From: an uncultured Alphaproteobacteria bacterium
Lineage (GTDB): Bacteria; Pseudomonadota; Alphaproteobacteria; Micropepsales; Micropepsaceae
Assembly (NCBI GenBank): GCA_903857685.1
Contig: CAIOFO010000148.1
Location: 1 to 64,000, forward strand
Reading direction: 5' to 3'
Length of the DNA: 64,000 nucleotides
In this document: one piece after another, positions 59,752 to 64,000 of the stretch
Layout of the letters: every line of letters starts with the position of its first letter
How positions within the stretch are numbered: the first letter of the stretch is position 1
Program-made: the position numbers and the translations under genes
The notes under the pieces: model-generated
Told to the model about the DNA's origin: nothing
The model's input: only the letters and a program-made list of their open reading frames with translations
The model's database searches: none

Positions 59752-61281
59752 ATGCCAAGAAATTTCATTGCCGCCATCCTGCTGGCTTTTGCAGGTCTGG
59801 CGGCGGGTCTTGCCCAGCCGGCCTTCGGCCAGGGCGAGAGTTGGAAACTGCTCACCCCAAGCGTGGCCGCCAATGTGGCAGCGTCCATCCGCATTCAGCT
59901 TGTCGACAAGGGCGGCAAGCCCGTTGCGCGCCCACTCGCCATCGCCTCGGTCCGCGCCGACATGAGTCCCGATAATATGGGGACCATGACCGCGCCCGCC
60001 CGATCGCTCCCGTCAAAGGAGCCGGGCGTGGTGGTGGTGGAAACCACGCTCACCGCGCCGGGACGCTGGGCGATCACCCTGTCCGGCAGTGCCGGCGGCT
60101 TGCCTGCCAAAGGCACGGTGATCGTCACGGCCACGGCCAAGAGCGCGCAGGCGGCACCGCCGCCTGCCGTCGGGCACCGCATCGTTTATTACCGCAATCC
60201 GATGGGCTTGGCGGATACTTCGCCCCTGCCGCGCAAGGACCCGATGGGGATGGACTATATCCCCGTCTATGCCGACGAAATCGTGCAATCGCCCGGCGCC
60301 ATCCATCTCGACAATCGCAAGATCCAGCGTTCCGGCGTTCGCACCGTGGCGGTTTCGCGCATGGTCCTGGCCAAAAGCGTACGCGCCACCGGCATCGTCG
60401 CCCCGGACGAAAGCCGGCAATCGGTGCTGGCGGCGCGCTTCAATGGCTTTGTCGAGAAGCTTTTTGTCACCCAGACAGGTGATAGCGTACGCCAGGGCCA
60501 GCCCCTGATGCGGGTGTGGATCGAAAGCCCGGAGGTGCTGATCAAGGAGGCCGACTATGTCGGCTCACTGGCTTCCGGCTCGGACGCCAACGCCAATTTT
60601 GCGGCGTCTGTCCTGCGCCAATTCGGCGTGCCCCAATCCGAACTGGACGCCATGGCCAAAAGCGGCACGCCCACGCGCGCGATCACGATCGCCGCCCCCT
60701 CCAGCGGAATCGTGATGGAAAAGCTGGCCGTCAACGGCATGCGGTTCTCGGCCGGGGATCCGCTGTTCAAGATCACCGATATCTCGCTCCTGTGGGTGCT
60801 TGCCGGCGTGTCGGAACGCGATCTTGCCACCGTCAATCCGGGCCAGAAGGCGACAATCAATTTTCAGGACGATCCATCGGCCTCTTTTGTGGGGAAGGTG
60901 CTGTTTGTCTATCCGGACATCGATGCCGCCACCCGCACCGTCAAGGTGCGCATTGCGCTGGCGAATCCGCGGGGGCGCCTGCGTATCGGCCAATATGCCG
61001 ATGTCAGGATTGACGCGCTGGTCTCGGCCGCACCGGTGCTGGCGGTGCCGGTCTCGGCCGTGGTCGACGACGGCAGCCGCCAGATCGCCTTTGTCGCGGA
61101 ACCGGACGGCAGCTTCGCGCCGCGCCAGGTGTCGCTGGGCGCCCGCTCCGGCGACATGGTCGAGGTCCGCGCCGGCCTGAAGGAAGGCGAGCGCATCGTC
61201 GCCACGGGAAATTTCCTGATCGACGCGGAAAGCAATCTCGAAACCGCGCTGCAGAGCCTTGCCCCGGGACAGCGCCCTTGA
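59752..61281 (+). CDS. cusB: CusB-like metal-efflux periplasmic adaptor
   Basis: A 509-residue adaptor. A signal peptide (FIAAILLAFAGLAAGLAQPAFG) precedes a FixH/YtkA-like beta domain (residues ~30-130). A heavy-metal-binding segment YYRNPMGLADTSPLPRKDPM with GMDYIPVY follows, and then the adaptor core: FNGFVEKLFVTQTGDSVRQGQ, IAAPSSGIVMEKLAVNGMRF, DISLLWVLAGVSERDL and GRLRIGQYADVRI. AGGAGA precedes the ATG at 59752. The extra N-terminal domain is larger than in E. coli CusB. The stop overlaps the cusA start by 4 bp. Confidence 0.9.
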   Translation: MPRNFIAAILLAFAGLAAGLAQPAFGQGESWKLLTPSVAANVAASIRIQLVDKGGKPVARPLAIASVRADMSPDNMGTMTAPARSLPSKEPGVVVVETTLTAPGRWAITLSGSAGGLPAKGTVIVTATAKSAQAAPPPAVGHRIVYYRNPMGLADTSPLPRKDPMGMDYIPVYADEIVQSPGAIHLDNRKIQRSGVRTVAVSRMVLAKSVRATGIVAPDESRQSVLAARFNGFVEKLFVTQTGDSVRQGQPLMRVWIESPEVLIKEADYVGSLASGSDANANFAASVLRQFGVPQSELDAMAKSGTPTRAITIAAPSSGIVMEKLAVNGMRFSAGDPLFKITDISLLWVLAGVSERDLATVNPGQKATINFQDDPSASFVGKVLFVYPDIDAATRTVKVRIALANPRGRLRIGQYADVRIDALVSAAPVLAVPVSAVVDDGSRQIAFVAEPDGSFAPRQVSLGARSGDMVEVRAGLKEGERIVATGNFLIDAESNLETALQSLAPGQRP

Positions 61282-64000
61282 TCGCACGCGTCATTGCCTG
61301 GTCGGCTCATCATTGGGGCCTGGTGCTGATCGGCACGGCGGTTCTGGTGCTGCTGGGTCTTTTCGCCGTCAGCGAGATTCCGCTCGACGCCATTCCCGAC
61401 CTGTCCGACACGCAAGTGATCGTCTACACCGAATATCCCGGCCAGGCGCCGCAGGTGGTTGAGGACCAGGTTACCTTTCCGCTGACCTCGGCGCTGCTGA
61501 GCGTGCCCAGGGCGAAGACGGTTCGCGGCGTCTCCTTTTTCGGCGTTTCCTTCATCTACATGATCTTCGATGAAGGCACCGACATCTATTGGGCGCGTTC
61601 GCGCGTGCTGGAATATCTGAACGCCGCGTCCCAGAAATTGCCGCAGGGCGTGGTTCCCAGTTTGGGTCCTGACGCCACCGGCGTCGGCTGGGTCTATGAA
61701 TATGCCCTCACGGGCGGCGGCCTGGATCTGGCGCAGATGCGTTCGCTGCAGGACTGGCATCTGCGCTATGCGCTGGCCAAGGCAGAAGGCGTGTCCGAGA
61801 TCGCCAGTGTCGGCGGCTTCGTCAAGCAATATGCCGTCGTGGTGGACCCGGGACGGATGCGGGCCTATGGCATAACGCTGGGCCAGCTCCGCGACGCCGT
61901 GGCGGGCGCCAACCTGGATGTGGGCGGCCGGACCATCGAACTGTCGGAAACAGAATTCATGCTGCGGGGGCGCGGTTATATCAAGTCGCCCCAGGACCTG
62001 GAACGCGTCACGCTGAAGGCCAGCGACGGAACCCCGGTCCTGCTCGGAGCGGTCGCCCATGTCGAAAATGTGCCCGACGAGCGGCGCGGCATAGCCGAGC
62101 TCAATGGAGAAGGCGAAGTCGCTTCCGGCATCGTGGTGCAACGCTATGGTGCCAATGCCCCCAACGTCATCAATGCCGTCAAGGCGCGGATCGGCGAGAT
62201 TGCCGCCAGCCTTCCCGCCGGCGTGAAAATCGTGCCGGTTTATGACCGCGCGCTTTTGATCGAGCGCGCCATCGGCACCCTCAAAAGCACGCTGATCGAG
62301 GAAAGCATCATCGTGGCGCTCGTCTGCTTCGTCTTCCTGATGCATGCCCGCAGCGCGCTGGTCGCCATACTCACCCTGCCGGTGGGGATCCTGATCGCCT
62401 TTATCGCGATGGACGTGCTGGGAATCGGCTCGAATATCATGAGCCTTGGCGGCATCGCCATTGCCATCGGCGCCATGGTGGACGCCGCCATCGTGATGAT
62501 CGAAAATGCGCATAAGCATCTGGAACGCGCGGCCCCCGGAGAGCCGCGCCTTGCCGTCATAGTGGCGGCGGCCAAAGAGGTCGGCCCGGCGCTGTTCTTC
62601 AGCCTGCTGGTCATCACCGTCTCCTTCATTCCCATATTCGCGCTGCAAGAGCAGGAAGGACGGCTGTTCCACCCGCTGGCCTTTACCAAAGGCTTCGCGA
62701 TGGGCGCCGCCGCCCTGCTTTCGGTGACATTGGTGCCGGCGTTGATGGCCCTGTTTGTCCGCGGCCGGATCGCGCCGGAAGCGAAGAACCCGGTCAACCG
62801 CTTTCTGATCTGGATCTATCGCCCCCTCATCGCGGCGGTATTGCGGTGGCCATGGATCACGCTGGCCCTGGCGGGGCTTGTTCTGGCGGCGAGCTTTTAT
62901 CCCGCCTCGCGAATCGGCAGCGAATTCATGCCCGCATTGAACGAGGGCACGCTGCTCTACATGCCCACGACCTTGCCGGGACTGTCGATCACCAAGGCGG
63001 CGCAGCTGCTGCAGACCCAGGACCGCATCATCAAGGCATTTCCCGAAGTCGAGACCGTGTGGGGCAAGTCCGGCCGCGCCGAGACAGCCACCGATCCGGC
63101 GCCGCTGGAGATGTTCGAGACGGTCATAAACCTGAAGCCACCGGAGCAATGGCCCGCCGGGATGACGACGGACCGCCTCGTCGCCGACCTGGACAAGGCG
63201 CTGCAATTTCCGGGCGTCAGCAATGCCTGGACCATGCCAATCAAGGCCCGCACAGACATGCTGTCGACCGGCATCCGTACACCGGTGGGCGTAAAGGTCT
63301 ATGGCAAGGATCTGGCCGAAATCGAAACCCTGTCCCGCGAAGTGGAGCGCGCCGTGCATTCGGTGCCGGGCACGACCTCCGCCTATGCCGAACGGATCAA
63401 TGGCGGCTACTATCTTGACATCACGCCCGACCGCGAACGGATCGCGCGCTACGGGCTTTCGATGCAGGATGTTCTGTCCACCATTGCGAGCGTTATCGGC
63501 GCCAAGACAATTACGACCACTGTAGAGGGGCGGGAACGTTACGGTGTGGTGCTGCGCTATCCCCGCGACATCCGCAGCGACCCTGATGCCATTGCCGCCA
63601 ATACGATGGTCTCGCTGCCTTCGGGCGGGACCGTGCCTCTGGGCGAACTGGCGACCATCGCACGTACGCGAGGCCCCACCATGGTGCGCACCGAGGATGG
63701 CCAGCTTGTGAGTTATGTCTATGTCGATTTCCGGGGCCGCGACCTGGGCGGCTATGTCGAGGACGCAAAGCGCGCCGTGGCGAAGCAGGTTTCGTTTCCA
63801 CCCGGGACCTATGTGCGCTGGAGCGGACAGTATGAATATTTCGAGCGCGCCAACCAGCGCCTGCGGATTGTCGTGCCGGCGACGCTGCTGGTCATCCTCT
63901 TTCTGCTATGGCTGAATTTCCGGCGCCTGAGCGATACGCTGATCGTCATGCTGTCCCTGCCATTTGCGCTGGCGGGCGGAATCTGGCTGACCTGGCTGAT
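61278..64000 (+). CDS. cusA: CusA-type Cu(I)/Ag(I) RND efflux pump (partial, runs off the window)
   Basis: The frame starts at TTG 61278 overlapping the cusB stop (TTGA) and stays open for 907 codons to the window edge; about 130 more are expected. The HME signature DLSDTQVIVYTEYPGQAP, GPDATGVGWVYEYAL and GAMVDAAIVMIENAHKHLE match CusA. Three methionines that carry Cu(I) in CusA are present at residues 562 (LLYMPTT), 612 (APLEMFET) and 661 (RTDMLSTG), with the same 50- and 49-residue spacing as in E. coli. Copper/silver specificity is therefore well supported. Confidence 0.94.
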   Translation, partial: MIARVIAWSAHHWGLVLIGTAVLVLLGLFAVSEIPLDAIPDLSDTQVIVYTEYPGQAPQVVEDQVTFPLTSALLSVPRAKTVRGVSFFGVSFIYMIFDEGTDIYWARSRVLEYLNAASQKLPQGVVPSLGPDATGVGWVYEYALTGGGLDLAQMRSLQDWHLRYALAKAEGVSEIASVGGFVKQYAVVVDPGRMRAYGITLGQLRDAVAGANLDVGGRTIELSETEFMLRGRGYIKSPQDLERVTLKASDGTPVLLGAVAHVENVPDERRGIAELNGEGEVASGIVVQRYGANAPNVINAVKARIGEIAASLPAGVKIVPVYDRALLIERAIGTLKSTLIEESIIVALVCFVFLMHARSALVAILTLPVGILIAFIAMDVLGIGSNIMSLGGIAIAIGAMVDAAIVMIENAHKHLERAAPGEPRLAVIVAAAKEVGPALFFSLLVITVSFIPIFALQEQEGRLFHPLAFTKGFAMGAAALLSVTLVPALMALFVRGRIAPEAKNPVNRFLIWIYRPLIAAVLRWPWITLALAGLVLAASFYPASRIGSEFMPALNEGTLLYMPTTLPGLSITKAAQLLQTQDRIIKAFPEVETVWGKSGRAETATDPAPLEMFETVINLKPPEQWPAGMTTDRLVADLDKALQFPGVSNAWTMPIKARTDMLSTGIRTPVGVKVYGKDLAEIETLSREVERAVHSVPGTTSAYAERINGGYYLDITPDRERIARYGLSMQDVLSTIASVIGAKTITTTVEGRERYGVVLRYPRDIRSDPDAIAANTMVSLPSGGTVPLGELATIARTRGPTMVRTEDGQLVSYVYVDFRGRDLGGYVEDAKRAVAKQVSFPPGTYVRWSGQYEYFERANQRLRIVVPATLLVILFLLWLNFRRLSDTLIVMLSLPFALAGGIWLTWL

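Noticed and set aside
60909-63359. 816-codon open frame on the minus strand
   Set aside because: It is antisense to cusB and cusA, whose motifs are complete. The composition is shadow-like.
1-64000. CRISPR arrays, rRNA genes, complete insertion sequences
   Set aside because: No regularly spaced repeats, no rRNA sequence and no transposase gene were seen.

Overview
The window reads as one contig of a high-GC alphaproteobacterium. The core genes fit that group: a class I lysyl-tRNA synthetase, a double-length dCTP deaminase, DUF1289, DUF971 and Trm112-like small proteins, HWE/HisKA_2 kinases, and a type III polyketide synthase cluster. The exact genus cannot be fixed from the sequence. The distribution of long antisense ORFs also fits a GC-rich third-codon-position genome.

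Region 1 to about 14.7 kb is an accessory island. It is more AT-rich than the rest, carries most copies of a dispersed palindromic repeat, and ends in a tyrosine integrase (13401-14573) placed head-to-head with dusA. The first ~20 codons of dusA are about 30% GC and the rest is GC-rich, as expected if the element integrated in the 5' end of dusA and supplied a replacement start. The left end of the island lies outside the window. Its cargo is redox and metal related: a bacteriohemerythrin, an RcnB-like protein and a SOUL heme-binding protein; a persulfide-sensor (SqrR/BigR-like) operon with a rhodanese and an RND pump, facing a DUF2892 membrane protein; and a molybdate module (porin, ModA, Mop and a small Moco-fold protein) around a ModE-like box, without ModBC.

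Region 14.6-43.9 kb is mostly housekeeping. It holds dusA, phosphoglucomutase/phosphomannomutase, cobA (SUMT), pepN, two sensor kinases, an outer-membrane barrel protein, two phytoene-desaturase-like flavoproteins, the spermidine pair speD/speE, and a tightly coupled five-gene operon (cnoX-like, Lon N-domain, Trm112-like, DUF971, Kir channel). These are followed by the lysK-TPR-pyrD operon, a DinG-type helicase, dcd, an acetyltransferase and a YwaF-like membrane protein. A possible small RNA with its own terminator sits at 42.5-42.7 kb.

Region 44-64 kb is mixed accessory and stress content. It has a tRNA-Gly(CCC), two paralogous small secreted proteins of an unrecognised family, a GST, a cupin and a CsbD protein. 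A type III PKS/methyltransferase/flavoprotein operon follows, then a cytochrome-c-like sensor kinase, a LOV-like kinase lacking the photoactive cysteine with its response regulator, a DUF1684 protein and MacAB. The window ends in a Cu(I)/Ag(I) CusBA-type efflux operon that runs off the right edge. FNR/FixK-type boxes precede the heme kinase, macAB and the cus operon, suggesting oxygen-linked control of this block.
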